DNA from: an uncultured SAR86 cluster bacterium
Lineage (GTDB): Bacteria; Pseudomonadota; Gammaproteobacteria; Magnimaribacterales; Magnimaribacteraceae
DNA length: 40,994 nt
Reading direction: 5' to 3'
Assembly: GCA_937773605.1 (NCBI GenBank)
Contig: CALJVP010000016.1
Location: 1 to 40,994 of the forward strand
Below the pieces are notes generated by a model that searched no databases, was not told the origin of the DNA, and saw only the letters and a program-made list of their open reading frames with translations. Made by a program: the position numbers and the translations under genes. Positions 25,156 to 34,170 of the stretch are shown here, piece by piece. Every line of letters begins with the position of its first letter. Position 1 is the stretch's first letter.

Positions 25156-25577
25156 GGAGCTCACCCAGGATAATCATGGCTTTTGACTTTGGCTTGCGCA
25201 ATATAGGGCTTGCTATAGGTCAAGAAGTGACCAGAACAGCTCACACTTTTTATTCAATAAAAGCTGATGATGGACAGCCCAGATGGTTAGACTTAGATGC
25301 AATTGTTAAAGATTGGAAGCCAAACCTTTTCGTAGTCGGTGATCCTTTAAATATGGATGGCTCTGTTAGTAAAATAAAAACACAAAGTGATAATTTTGCT
25401 TCTAAAATAAGTGCAAGATATGAAGTGCCTTTTGAATTAATGGATGAAAGGCTGTCAACAAAGGAAGCTACGGAAAGGTTAAAAATGAAGGGAACAGAAT
25501 TTAAAGAATCTTCTGCAGACAAACACAGTTTATCTGCACAAATTATTCTTGAAGATTGGTTTAGAAGGGCAAGCTAG
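25152..25577 (+). CDS. ruvX: RuvX/YqgF RNase H-fold nuclease
   Basis: A 141-residue RNase H-like protein of the YqgF family, implicated in 5'-end maturation of pre-16S rRNA; older work called it a putative Holliday-junction resolvase. The first acidic residue is in MAFDFGLRNIGLAIG, then VVGDPLNMDGS and the C-terminal LMDERLSTKEA and KHSLSAQIILEDW. I give the GTG start that overlaps the gshB stop by 4 bases. An ATG at 25176 with AGGA 5 bases upstream is an equally good alternative, and would start the protein at MAFDFG. yqgE, usually between gshB and ruvX, is absent. Confidence 0.9.
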   Translation: MRSSPRIIMAFDFGLRNIGLAIGQEVTRTAHTFYSIKADDGQPRWLDLDAIVKDWKPNLFVVGDPLNMDGSVSKIKTQSDNFASKISARYEVPFELMDERLSTKEATERLKMKGTEFKESSADKHSLSAQIILEDWFRRAS

Positions 25578-27409
25578 TGGCAGGATCAATACCTTCAGAT
25601 TTTGTTAGAGAGATAGTTGATGTAAGTGAAATAGTTTCACTGATAGACAGCTACATGCCTTTAAAGAAAAAAGGAAAAGACCATTGGGGTATTTGCCCAT
25701 TTTGCGATGATGGCAACAACCCTTCTTTTAGCGTTAGTGAACAAAAACAATTTTATTATTGTTTTAAATGTCGTGCGACCGGCAATGTAATTAGTTTCCT
25801 TCAAGCACATCAAGGTTTTGATTTTGTTGAGTCAGTGGAGGCGCTTGCCTCAAAAGCAGGTTTAGAGGTTCCTTATGAAAATGCAAGGAATCATAAAGAC
25901 GAAAGAGAGCCAATTTTTAAAGCTTTAGAAGCTTCTGCTGCCTTTTATGAATCTGTTCTTGCAAATAAAAATGATGCTCAACACGTTAGGGATTATCTCA
26001 AGGATAATCGTAAAATTTCTGGCGAAACATGCAGAAGGTATGCTATCGGTTACGCTCCTAATTCCTGGAGTGCTTTAAGCGATGAGCTTAAGAAGCAAGA
26101 TTTCGATGAAACCGTTTTAATTAAAGCTGGTCTGGTCAAAAAAAATAAAGATGGAGGTCTTTATGATGTTTTTAGAGACAGGTTAATTTTTCCTATAAGA
26201 GATCGTAAGGGAAGAGTGGTTGGCTTCGGAGGCCGTGTAATGAACCCAGAGGATCAACCAAAGTACTTAAACACAGGTGATACCCCGGTGTTTCAAAAAG
26301 GAAAAGAATTATATGGCCTGTATGAGTCATTAGAAAACAGAAGGGACTTAAAAGATATCTACGTTGTCGAAGGGTACATGGATGCCGTCGCGATGTCGGA
26401 AAATAAGATAAACAATGCTGTCGCTACATTGGGTATTGCTACCAATAGATTCCACGTCCAGAAATTACTTCAATTAGTCAGCGAAATTACTTTTTGTTTT
26501 GATGGGGACGATGCTGGAAGAGGCGCTGCTTGGGGTGCTTTAAAAAATGTTTTACCGGTGGTTGGAGATGGAACTGAGATACGCTTCTTATTTTTACCAG
26601 AAGGTGAAGATCCTGCTAGTCTGCTTGAAAAGGAATCTAAAGAAGAATTTAGGAGCAGGTCAGAAAGTTCACTGTTGCTGTCACAATACTTTATTCAACG
26701 CTTGGCAGAGGCCGTTGGTGTAACCTCGTTAGAAAAGAAAGCTTCCTTAGCCTCTCGGGCAATGCAACTTCTGATGTCCATGCCCGAAAGTTCTATCAAG
26801 AAACTGTTGGAAGAAGAGGTCTCCAAGGTTACTGGTTTAAAGAAAGAAGACATACAAACTCATAATTTAACCAAAACGTATCAAAAAAGACGGTATGCAT
26901 TGTCTACTGAAGACATAAATAATGAGCAGCAGGAGAGAGTATTTGAACAATCCGGTCTTGGCTCGAAAGCTCTTTCGGCATTAATATTCTATCCCGGTCT
27001 TATCAGTGAGCTTGAGGACATGGCTTGGTTAAGAGAATTGGATCAACCTGAGACAAACCTGCTAATTGAAGTAGCGGAGTTCTTTTCTTCAAACCCAAAC
27101 AGCACAATTACCGATCTTTTGAGCTCCCTAAGATCAGATTCTTCTTCATTTATTGGTACTTTGCTGGCAACAACCCCTGCTTTAGAGGAGAAGAATGCCC
27201 TTCTTTATTTTTGTGATTGCTTAGAGCTCTTAAAGAAATCAAATTCTAAGGCCCGAATAAACGATTTAAAATTAGTCTTATCGTCAGGAAAGTTAAGTGA
27301 AGATGAGACTTTTGAATTGCAGCAACACCTTTTATCAAGCTTAGATAGCCTGCAAGAAGAAGACAGACTTTTATTGAGAAGCCTCAGTAAAGCCAACAGG
27401 AATCTATAG
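25577..27409 (+). CDS. dnaG: DNA primase
   Basis: A 610-residue primase that makes RNA primers for replication. The N-terminal zinc-ribbon is C40-P-F-C43 ... C62-F-K-C65. E. coli and most bacteria have His at the second position (CPFH), so this is a Cys4 site. The catalytic core includes RDRLIFPIRDRKGRVVGFGGR, the TOPRIM motifs YVVEGYMDAVAM (about 262-273) and CFDGDDAG (about 307-314). The C-terminal part (about 430-610) is the divergent helicase-binding domain. The GTG start shares one base with the ruvX stop codon. rpsU, which usually precedes dnaG in gammaproteobacteria, is not here. rpoD follows after 75 bases. Confidence 0.95.
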   Translation: MAGSIPSDFVREIVDVSEIVSLIDSYMPLKKKGKDHWGICPFCDDGNNPSFSVSEQKQFYYCFKCRATGNVISFLQAHQGFDFVESVEALASKAGLEVPYENARNHKDEREPIFKALEASAAFYESVLANKNDAQHVRDYLKDNRKISGETCRRYAIGYAPNSWSALSDELKKQDFDETVLIKAGLVKKNKDGGLYDVFRDRLIFPIRDRKGRVVGFGGRVMNPEDQPKYLNTGDTPVFQKGKELYGLYESLENRRDLKDIYVVEGYMDAVAMSENKINNAVATLGIATNRFHVQKLLQLVSEITFCFDGDDAGRGAAWGALKNVLPVVGDGTEIRFLFLPEGEDPASLLEKESKEEFRSRSESSLLLSQYFIQRLAEAVGVTSLEKKASLASRAMQLLMSMPESSIKKLLEEEVSKVTGLKKEDIQTHNLTKTYQKRRYALSTEDINNEQQERVFEQSGLGSKALSALIFYPGLISELEDMAWLRELDQPETNLLIEVAEFFSSNPNSTITDLLSSLRSDSSSFIGTLLATTPALEEKNALLYFCDCLELLKKSNSKARINDLKLVLSSGKLSEDETFELQQHLLSSLDSLQEEDRLLLRSLSKANRNL

Positions 27410-27457
27410 CTTCGTGATTATTATTCATAATATAGAGCGCTTAGGTCTAAAAACTAA

Positions 27458-27463
27458 TATAAT
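27458..27463 (+). promoter_or_regulatory. Perfect -10 hexamer before rpoD
   Basis: TATAAT lies 21 bases before the rpoD ATG in the 75-base gap after dnaG. No convincing -35 is visible at 16-18 base spacing. An internal rpoD promoter is known in the E. coli macromolecular synthesis operon, where it is inside dnaG; here the gap itself would hold it. No clear Shine-Dalgarno sequence precedes the ATG. Confidence 0.4.
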
Positions 27464-27484
27464 GCCCGACGTTTTAAAATTGAT

Positions 27485-29341
27485 ATGGCAAAAAAATCTA
27501 AAAAAATAGTTACCGAAGAAAAAGCATTAGAAGCTTCCTCTGAAGTGGAAGAAAAATCTATAAGTGAAGAGGACCTTGAAACATCAGGTCTCACCGAGCT
27601 TCTTGATAAAGGAAAAGATCAAGGCTTTTTAACTTACCAAGACATCAACTCAATGTTACCAGAGGATATCTCTGATCCTGATCAAGTCGAAGAGACTATT
27701 CAAATGCTGATGGATATTGGTATTGAGGTAATAGAATCTACCGCTGGCACAGGTGAGGATAACTCTGATGCTGCTCCTGAAACAATTGCTGATACAAGAA
27801 CGACATTAACAACTGTCGAATCAGAAGTAGGAAGAACGACAGATCCAGTGCGTCTTTACATGAGAGAAATGGGGACGGTAGATCTTCTTACTCGTGAAGG
27901 TGAGATTGCTATTGCAAAGAGAATAGAAGAAGGTGCCAGAGAGCTTTTATCTGCTTGTTGTTTTTATCCAGGAATCGTAGATCGCATACTAGATGATTAC
28001 CAGTTAGTAGTTGCAGAAGAAAAGAGGCTATCTGAAGTGATGGTTGGGTTTATGGACATTGAGGAAGGAATACCACCTCCAGCCATGGCACAGAAAAAAG
28101 AAAAAGAAGACTCTGATGAAGAAGAACAAACTGGACCTGATCCAGTTGAAGTCAAAAAAAGATTTAGTGCACTAAAGAGGCAATACAATAAAACTGAGAA
28201 AGCCTGTGATAAATCAAGAAAATCTAAGAAAGCCCTTGCTGAGCAAGAGAAGTTAGGTGAAATATTTAAGTTTTTAAAACTATCTCCTACCCAATTCGAA
28301 AAAATTGCTAACCCAGCAAGAGATGCTTTAGAGATAATAAGAGAGAGTGAAAAGTTCATTTTTACTATTCTTGTTAAAAGAGGAAAGATGCCTCGTAAGG
28401 AATTTATTAATAGTTTTTCGGGCAATGAGTCGGACAGCTCTTGGGCAGAAAGTATCGCCAGGTCCAGAAAACCTTGGGCAGCACAAACCAGAGAGAATTT
28501 ACCTGAAATTGTTAGATTACAAAATAAGTTAGCGAAGCTTGAAAGAATTGTGGAACTTGATGTTGCCGATATCAAAGACATTAATAGAAAAATGTCTATT
28601 GGCGAAGCGAAAATAAGAAGAGCAAAAAAAGATATGGTTGAAGCCAATCTTCGTTTGGTTATATCAATTGCAAAGAAATACACAAATCGTGGATTGCAGT
28701 TCTTGGATCTAATTCAAGAAGGTAACATTGGCTTAATGAAGGCTGTTGATAAATTTGAGTACAGGAGAGGTTATAAGTTTTCTACTTATGCAACTTGGTG
28801 GATCAGACAAGCCATCACTAGGTCTATTGCTGACCAAGCTCGAACTATTCGTATACCAGTTCACATGATAGAAACCATTAATAAGCTCAACAGAGTCTCT
28901 AGACAAATGGTCCAGGAAATGGGCAGAGAACCAACACCTGAAGAGTTAGGCATAAGAATGGAGCTCCCTGAAGATAAAGTAAGGCGTGTTCTTAAAATAG
29001 CTAAAGAGCCAATCTCAACAGAAACTCCAATAGGTGATGAAGAAGATACAACACTGGGAGATTTCATAGAAGACACCTCAATAAGCTCCCCAGATGAAAC
29101 TGCAACTAATGATAACCTGACAGATGCCACAGATGATATTCTTGGTAGTCTAACTGCCAGAGAAGCAAAAGTTTTAAGGATGAGGTTTGGCATTGGCATG
29201 AACACAGACCACACCCTAGAAGAGGTAGGAAAGCAGTTTGATGTTACGAGAGAAAGAATTAGACAGATAGAGGCAAAAGCCTTAAGAAAGCTAAGGCATC
29301 CAACTCGTTCTTCTCACCTTAAAGGGTTTTTGGACGAATAA
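27485..29341 (+). CDS. rpoD: Primary sigma factor sigma-70
   Basis: A 618-residue housekeeping sigma factor. Region 1.1 (about 30-85) is acidic. Region 1.2 begins [20 protein letters not shown] (120-139). A non-conserved acidic and Lys-rich insert follows (about 200-330). Region 2 runs from [13 protein letters not shown] (about 385) through the -10-binding [20 protein letters not shown]. Region 3 includes [15 protein letters not shown]. Region 4.2 has the -35-binding helix-turn-helix [20 protein letters not shown] (about 577-596) and ends in HLKGFLDE. Length is equal to E. coli RpoD (613). It lies after dnaG, as in the macromolecular synthesis operon. A tRNA gene follows within 45 bases. Confidence 0.97.
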   Translation: MAKKSKKIVTEEKALEASSEVEEKSISEEDLETSGLTELLDKGKDQGFLTYQDINSMLPEDISDPDQVEETIQMLMDIGIEVIESTAGTGEDNSDAAPETIADTRTTLTTVESEVGRTTDPVRLYMREMGTVDLLTREGEIAIAKRIEEGARELLSACCFYPGIVDRILDDYQLVVAEEKRLSEVMVGFMDIEEGIPPPAMAQKKEKEDSDEEEQTGPDPVEVKKRFSALKRQYNKTEKACDKSRKSKKALAEQEKLGEIFKFLKLSPTQFEKIANPARDALEIIRESEKFIFTILVKRGKMPRKEFINSFSGNESDSSWAESIARSRKPWAAQTRENLPEIVRLQNKLAKLERIVELDVADIKDINRKMSIGEAKIRRAKKDMVEANLRLVISIAKKYTNRGLQFLDLIQEGNIGLMKAVDKFEYRRGYKFSTYATWWIRQAITRSIADQARTIRIPVHMIETINKLNRVSRQMVQEMGREPTPEELGIRMELPEDKVRRVLKIAKEPISTETPIGDEEDTTLGDFIEDTSISSPDETATNDNLTDATDDILGSLTAREAKVLRMRFGIGMNTDHTLEEVGKQFDVTRERIRQIEAKALRKLRHPTRSSHLKGFLDE

Positions 29342-29385
29342 GTTATTGCTAGCAGAACTCAGTCATTGTTTAATTAGATTTTTTA

Positions 29386-29462
29386 GGGCCTGTAGCTCAG
29401 TTGGTTAGAGCAGTGGACTCATAATCCATTGGTCGAAGGTTCGAGTCCTTCCGGGCCCACCA
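29386..29462 (+). tRNA. tRNA-Ile2 (CAU, lysidine-type) rather than tRNA-Met
   Basis: A complete 77-base cloverleaf including an encoded CCA. The acceptor stem is GGGCCTG / CGGGCCC, the D-arm GCTC...GAGC, the anticodon stem GTGGA / TCCAT with loop CTCATAA (anticodon CAT at 29420-29422), the variable loop TGGTC, and the T-arm GAAGG / CCTTC. A CAT anticodon can mean initiator Met, elongator Met or Ile2 converted by TilS. The C4-G69 and C5-G68 pairs, known TilS determinants, are present, and the paired G1-C72 excludes the initiator. Ile2 is therefore most likely. It probably shares the rpoD transcript. Confidence 0.9.
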
Positions 29463-29470
29463 GAATCTTA

Positions 29471-30379
29471 ATGTTTTATATATTCGCAGCTATTCTATTA
29501 AGTATCGCCTTGGTGAGCGGACATGCTGCTATTGCACTTTTATTAGGAATTTCTTTAACTTATATACCCAAGTTTCCTTCCAATTTTTTTACCAAGAGAA
29601 TAGGTTCCAAACTTCTCCAGACAGGTATAGTTTTTTTGGGGGGAAGTATCAGTTTGCCAACCGTCATTGAATTGAATAGTGCTTATTTGCCTTGGATCTC
29701 CTTGTTTGTTATCACTACTTTCCTAGCCGCCATCTTCTTAGGAAAGCTTTTAGGCGTTGAAAAGAAACAGGCTTATTTGCTCGCTTCAGGTACTGCTATA
29801 TGTGGCGGAACTGCCATGGCTGCTGTGGCTCCTGCTATTAAAGCTAAGCCTGAAGATTTAACGACAACACTAAGTATAGTTTTCTTGTTTAATGCCGTTG
29901 CTGTAATAACTTTTCCTTTAATAGGTGAATGGTTGAATTTAAGCCAAGAGCAGTTCGGCACCTGGGCAGCACTTGCGATTCATGATACCGCTTCAGTTGT
30001 TGGAGCGGCCTCTGTAGTTGGATTTGATGCAGTGGAAGTGGCAGCGACACTGAAGTTGGCTCGAACATTATGGATAGTTCCTTTAGTCTTTTTGTCTGCT
30101 TGGTATTTCAAGTCAGAGAATCAAGGATCGGCATTCCCTATTTTTATCGTCTTCTTTGTTCTGGCTGTAGGTTTGAATACAACTCTCAATCCGCCTGAAG
30201 AAGTTCAGCATTTTTTGAAAATGTTTAATAAAACATTTCTTTTAGCTGGTTTATTTTGCATAGGAACTCAAATTGATAAAGATTCTTTGAAGAGGATAAC
30301 AATTAAACCTCTACTCCTCGCGCTAGGAATCTGGTGCACTGTTATTCCTGTTTCTTTGTGGGCAGTAATGTCTATATAG
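29471..30379 (+). CDS. YeiH/UPF0324-family membrane protein (putative sulfate exporter)
   Basis: A 302-residue integral membrane protein of the YeiH/YadS-like family (conserved family 698, annotated as putative sulfate exporter). About ten hydrophobic segments are visible. The family motifs KLLQTGIVFLGGSIS, the ASGTAICGGTAMAAVAPAI repeat region and ALAIHDTASVVGAA are clear. A longer reading frame begins inside the tRNA at 29429, but the protein must start at the ATG at 29471, 8 bases after the tRNA CCA, because the family starts with a membrane helix. There is no Shine-Dalgarno sequence in those 8 bases. Function in sulfur or anion export is only a family-level suggestion. Confidence 0.82.
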   Translation: MFYIFAAILLSIALVSGHAAIALLLGISLTYIPKFPSNFFTKRIGSKLLQTGIVFLGGSISLPTVIELNSAYLPWISLFVITTFLAAIFLGKLLGVEKKQAYLLASGTAICGGTAMAAVAPAIKAKPEDLTTTLSIVFLFNAVAVITFPLIGEWLNLSQEQFGTWAALAIHDTASVVGAASVVGFDAVEVAATLKLARTLWIVPLVFLSAWYFKSENQGSAFPIFIVFFVLAVGLNTTLNPPEEVQHFLKMFNKTFLLAGLFCIGTQIDKDSLKRITIKPLLLALGIWCTVIPVSLWAVMSI

Positions 30380-30384
30380 AGACA

Positions 30385-31155
30385 ATGACTTTAAATAGTT
30401 TTAAAGACCAATACTCAGTTTTTGTGCAAGGAGCAAGCAAAGGTATAGGTTTAGCTTTCGTAAGAGAATACCTAGAAGATAAGAAAATAAAAAAAGTTAT
30501 TGCGAGTTCAAGGCAGCTGGAAGGCTCTGCCCTTACTGAACTAATTAACCAATACCCCGACAAGCTTGAGATTTATGCTTTAGATTTAGAGAGTCAATCG
30601 AGCATTGATGATTGTGCAGAACAAATAATAAATTCAAACAGCAGTCTTGATCTTATATTGAACGTTGCAGGGTTTCTTCACAGCAATTCTATAAAACCAG
30701 AGAAGAGAATTAGCGATTTAAATTTAGCAAATTTAAGCAAAAACTTCTCTATAAATACTTTTGGTCCAATATTACTTACAAGTAAGTTGTTGCCACTTTT
30801 AAAAGGAAGTCCGTATTCCGTAATTGCTAACCTTTCAGCCAAAGTAGGCAGTATTGAAGATAATAAAAGTGGAGGCTGGCACAGTTATCGTTCTTCTAAG
30901 GCTGCCCAAAATATGCTGACCAAGAACCTTGCTATAGAACTGTCAATGAGTAATAAATTTAGCACGTTGTGTGTTTCTCTCCATCCTGGTACCGTTGATA
31001 CTGACCTAAGTAAGCCGTTTTCAAGAAATACAGATAAAGATAATTTATTCACTCCTGAAGAATGTGTTGATAATTTAATAAAGGTTATAAATAATTTAAA
31101 AGAAGCTGATAATGGTAACTTCTTTGATTGGTCGGGCAAAAAAATTCCCTGGTAG
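30385..31155 (+). CDS. SDR oxidoreductase, C-factor-like
   Basis: A 256-residue short-chain dehydrogenase/reductase. The nucleotide loop is QGASKGIG (15-22), followed by NVAG (93-96) and the catalytic YRSSK (168-172), with the GGWHSYRSSKAAQN context of the C-factor / carbonyl-reductase-like subgroup. The reading frame is open from 30334, inside the exporter gene, but the ATG at 30385, 5 bases after the exporter stop, gives the normal N-terminus. It is probably co-transcribed with the exporter. Substrate unknown. Confidence 0.82.
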   Translation: MTLNSFKDQYSVFVQGASKGIGLAFVREYLEDKKIKKVIASSRQLEGSALTELINQYPDKLEIYALDLESQSSIDDCAEQIINSNSSLDLILNVAGFLHSNSIKPEKRISDLNLANLSKNFSINTFGPILLTSKLLPLLKGSPYSVIANLSAKVGSIEDNKSGGWHSYRSSKAAQNMLTKNLAIELSMSNKFSTLCVSLHPGTVDTDLSKPFSRNTDKDNLFTPEECVDNLIKVINNLKEADNGNFFDWSGKKIPW

Positions 31156-31215
31156 ATATTAAGAGGCTAGAAGCTTATTTATTATGATTAAAAAAATAGA
31201 GATTAAGGAAACCTT

Positions 31216-32835
31216 ATGAATAGAGAATTTGATTACGTAATAGTTGGTGCAGGAAGCGCGGGATGCGTTCTGGCTAATAAGTTATCGGAAGATAATGAAA
31301 ATAGTGTTCTTCTCATTGAAGCGGGAGGTAAAGATTCAAACCTTTTTATTCACATGCCTTCTGGCTATTCACAAATAGTACCTCAAGCTAATAAGCAAAA
31401 TTTTGGTTTTGAAACTGAACCGGAAGAAACAACATCCAGAAGAAAAATGTATTGGCCAAGAGGCAGAGGTTGGGGAGGTTCATCTTCAATAAATGCGATG
31501 GTTTATATAAGAGGACACGCTTCGGATTATGATCAGTGGCGACAATTAGGAAATCCAGGGTGGTCTTATGATGATGTATTGCCTTATTTCAAAAGGGCAG
31601 AAAATTTTCAAGGTGAAGGTGATTCTGATTATCATGGGTTTGAAGGACCGCTGTCTGTTAAGAAATCAGACAGAACGGATGACCTATTACTTGATAAATT
31701 CATTGAAGCCGGACAACAAGCTGGATTTCCATTAACTCCAGATTTTAACGGCAAACAACAGGAAGGTTTTTCTCGTTACGAACACACCATTAAGGGCTCT
31801 AAGCGTTGCAGTTCAGCGAGAGCATACCTGCACCCGGTATTAAAAAGAAAAAATTTATTCACAGAAACAAATCTAACAGTAGATAAGGTTATTTTTGAGG
31901 GTAAAAAAGCGGTTGGCGTCCAATACATAATCAAAGGAAAGAAGGTTATTTGTAAGGCAAACAAAGAAGTTATTTTATCTGCAGGAGCAGTAAACTCTCC
32001 TCAAATTCTCATGCGAAGCGGTGTTGGAAATGCAGAAGATATTGCACCTCATGGCATTCAAATGAATCATGAATTGAAAGGAGTTGGAAAGAACTTACAA
32101 GATCATATAGGCGTGGTTAGTCAATTTGCTTCGACTAAACCAGTCACTTTACACAGATCAGCCACGATGTTTAGAACTGCCTTAGCAGGAATTCAATATT
32201 TATTATTGGGCACCGGAGATGCGGCGAATCCTCCGACAGCTGGAGGAGCCTTTATCAAGTCTCATCCTGATAAAGACATTCCAGACATGCAAATACATTA
32301 CGTTTCTATAGCGGTCCCTGATGTTCATGGAAGGGCAGACATACCAACGGAGCATGGATTTTCTTCTATAGTTTATGCGTGCAGACCACAAAGCAGAGGG
32401 CATTTAACTTTAAAAAGTTCCAATGCAGAGGATGCGCCTCTCATGTTTCCTAATTACTTGTCTGAAGAACAAGATTTAATTGATACGCGAAATGGTTTTC
32501 GTGAAACTCGAAGGGTGTTTATGCAAGAAGCTTTTGATGAATATAGGGGCGATCAACTCAAACCAGGATTGGATGTCAATATAGACGATGATCAAGAGTT
32601 GGATCAATGGATAAGAGAAACTGGTGAAACCTTATACCACCCAATAGGAACTTGTAAGATGGGTTCTGATGACATGTCCGTAACTAATGAACACGGTCAA
32701 GTGCATGGCGTTAGCGGCTTACGTGTGGTTGATGCTTCATTAATGCCAACCTTGATAGGCGGCAACACAAACGCCCCTACCATAATGATGGCTGAAAAGA
32801 TTTCTGATCATATAAGAGGAAAAAGTTTCTTATAG
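31216..32835 (+). CDS. GMC-family FAD-dependent oxidoreductase (choline/alcohol dehydrogenase-like)
   Basis: A 539-residue GMC oxidoreductase related to choline dehydrogenase BetA and the alkanol dehydrogenase AlkJ, oxidising primary alcohols with FAD. The dinucleotide loop is VIVGAGSAGCVLANKL (7-22). GMC signature 1 is RGRGWGGSSSINAMVYIRG and signature 2 GAVNSPQILMRSGVG. The C-terminal active-site pair is His475 in YHPIGTCKMG and Asn517 in GGNTNAPT. No signal peptide is visible. It has an AAGGA ribosome-binding site and is convergent with a PhyH-type dioxygenase 22 bases away. BetA is possible, but no choline-pathway partner (betB, betT) is here, so I give no symbol. Confidence 0.9.
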   Translation: MNREFDYVIVGAGSAGCVLANKLSEDNENSVLLIEAGGKDSNLFIHMPSGYSQIVPQANKQNFGFETEPEETTSRRKMYWPRGRGWGGSSSINAMVYIRGHASDYDQWRQLGNPGWSYDDVLPYFKRAENFQGEGDSDYHGFEGPLSVKKSDRTDDLLLDKFIEAGQQAGFPLTPDFNGKQQEGFSRYEHTIKGSKRCSSARAYLHPVLKRKNLFTETNLTVDKVIFEGKKAVGVQYIIKGKKVICKANKEVILSAGAVNSPQILMRSGVGNAEDIAPHGIQMNHELKGVGKNLQDHIGVVSQFASTKPVTLHRSATMFRTALAGIQYLLLGTGDAANPPTAGGAFIKSHPDKDIPDMQIHYVSIAVPDVHGRADIPTEHGFSSIVYACRPQSRGHLTLKSSNAEDAPLMFPNYLSEEQDLIDTRNGFRETRRVFMQEAFDEYRGDQLKPGLDVNIDDDQELDQWIRETGETLYHPIGTCKMGSDDMSVTNEHGQVHGVSGLRVVDASLMPTLIGGNTNAPTIMMAEKISDHIRGKSFL

Positions 32836-32857
32836 TTAAATCTATAGGTGTTAGAAA

Positions 32858-34090
32858 TTAATTTTTAGCTTTTTTCGTAGCTTTTTTTACAGTATATCCT
32901 TTAGTTAAATCTTTTTTACTTGAGCTTTTAGAAAGTTCTCTAACCCTTTCATAATTTCCTTCATCATAAGCTATTCTAAATTGATTAATTGCACCCCATT
33001 TATCACCAATTCTTCCACTAGCTCCCAGACCAAAACCTTCAATAGTGCTTCCATAGGTTAATGCTTGAAGACCAATCCGGTGAAGTAATTTAGGAGATGC
33101 ATTTTTAAGTATTTCTGGAGCTACTGAAAGAACCCAATTTTCTTGAGTTCTCATCCAGGGTTTTACGTTGCTCATTGTTGCGACAAACCTAGGTTTATCA
33201 GATTTATTTACAGCCGTTCCATGAAGCAACCTTCCATCAAATAGCATGATCGATCCGGCCTTTGCTTCTAAATTAATAGCAGGAGGAAGTTTCCCAATTT
33301 GCCCATTACTCCCTGCTTTTATCATGATTTTGTGACTACCCGGAATGACCAGCGTTCCTCCATTTTCTTCATTTATATCTTGTGGAATATACATGGTATT
33401 CACTAGGGCAGGAGCTTCTTGAGTCATCCATGGAGATAAAGGTCCTTGGTCCATATGCAATCCTTGCGGATACCCCCCAGGGTCAGCTCCGTTTGCAAGG
33501 AAGCTATGGCAAATCCAACCCTTTCCGAGAGATTCATTTAGGAGTTGTTCAATTAAGGGACCGGCTTGAACAGCTTCAGGGTTTTGTTCAATGCACTGTG
33601 CAAACACTTCGCCTTTATTAATCAAGGTATTAACGTATTGCCCAGAAGGAGTAAGATTTTCAACTTTAGCTAGTCTTTCACCTTCAGCTTGATCTAATAA
33701 ACGGTTTAAAAAATTATTTGTTTGTTCTTTGGACATAGCATCTTCTATTAATGCAAATCCCCACTCTAGGAAGTCTTTTCTTATCTGATTAATATCTTTT
33801 GAAGGTTTCGGGAGATCGAATTCTTTCCAATATTCATGTTTTCTAGCAACGGTGGTATTCCAGTAATGATCTCCTCCCCAATCCAAGGGCTTTTTTAAAT
33901 CTGGCGGTATCATCCAAGGGTTGTTCTTAAAGATAGATTGGTATGGCTCTTTAGAGTGTAAGAAATCATAGAACAAGCCATTCTCTTTTATAGAGTTTTC
34001 GTCTACGTGTTCCTTTGTAAATTCTTTAATCTTATCCATAGAACTTCTAATCCAATCAATACTATAGGTTAATTTATTGTAATTTTTCAA
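32858..34090 (-). CDS. Phytanoyl-CoA dioxygenase family protein (410 aa)
   Basis: A 410-residue Fe(II)/2-oxoglutarate oxygenase of the PhyH family. The iron-binding facial triad is His212 and Asp214 (LHMDQG) with His290 (GRLLHGTA). Arg301, in KPRFVATM, is the expected 2-oxoglutarate-binding residue, and IPGSHK (249-254) is typical. An N-terminal extension of about 100 residues precedes the conserved core, and the last 20 residues are Lys-rich (KKATKKAKN end). Members hydroxylate phytanoyl-CoA, ectoine, phosphonates or small lipids; the substrate here is unknown. It is the first of three PhyH genes within 6.6 kb and is not closely similar in flanking domains to the other two. Confidence 0.9.
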   Translation of the reverse strand: MKNYNKLTYSIDWIRSSMDKIKEFTKEHVDENSIKENGLFYDFLHSKEPYQSIFKNNPWMIPPDLKKPLDWGGDHYWNTTVARKHEYWKEFDLPKPSKDINQIRKDFLEWGFALIEDAMSKEQTNNFLNRLLDQAEGERLAKVENLTPSGQYVNTLINKGEVFAQCIEQNPEAVQAGPLIEQLLNESLGKGWICHSFLANGADPGGYPQGLHMDQGPLSPWMTQEAPALVNTMYIPQDINEENGGTLVIPGSHKIMIKAGSNGQIGKLPPAINLEAKAGSIMLFDGRLLHGTAVNKSDKPRFVATMSNVKPWMRTQENWVLSVAPEILKNASPKLLHRIGLQALTYGSTIEGFGLGASGRIGDKWGAINQFRIAYDEGNYERVRELSKSSSKKDLTKGYTVKKATKKAKN

Positions 34091-34170
34091 TTTATAATTT
34101 GTAATCTAAGATATTGATCTCTTAAGATGTTATAAATAGACAATAATAAATTTTTAGAAAGGAGCGTCTT

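Noticed and set aside
27997-28683. Long antisense open frame of 228 codons within rpoD
   Set aside because: It lies wholly opposite a certain rpoD gene, its composition follows from the acidic and Lys-rich sigma codons read backwards, and no protein family is recognisable.
29429-29470. Extended N-terminus of the exporter inside the tRNA
   Set aside because: The extra residues come from the tRNA sequence (T-arm and acceptor); the ATG at 29471 begins directly with the first membrane helix.
30334-30384. Longer start for the SDR gene inside the exporter gene
   Set aside because: The extra 17 residues are out-of-frame exporter codons and do not resemble an SDR start; the ATG at 30385 fits better.
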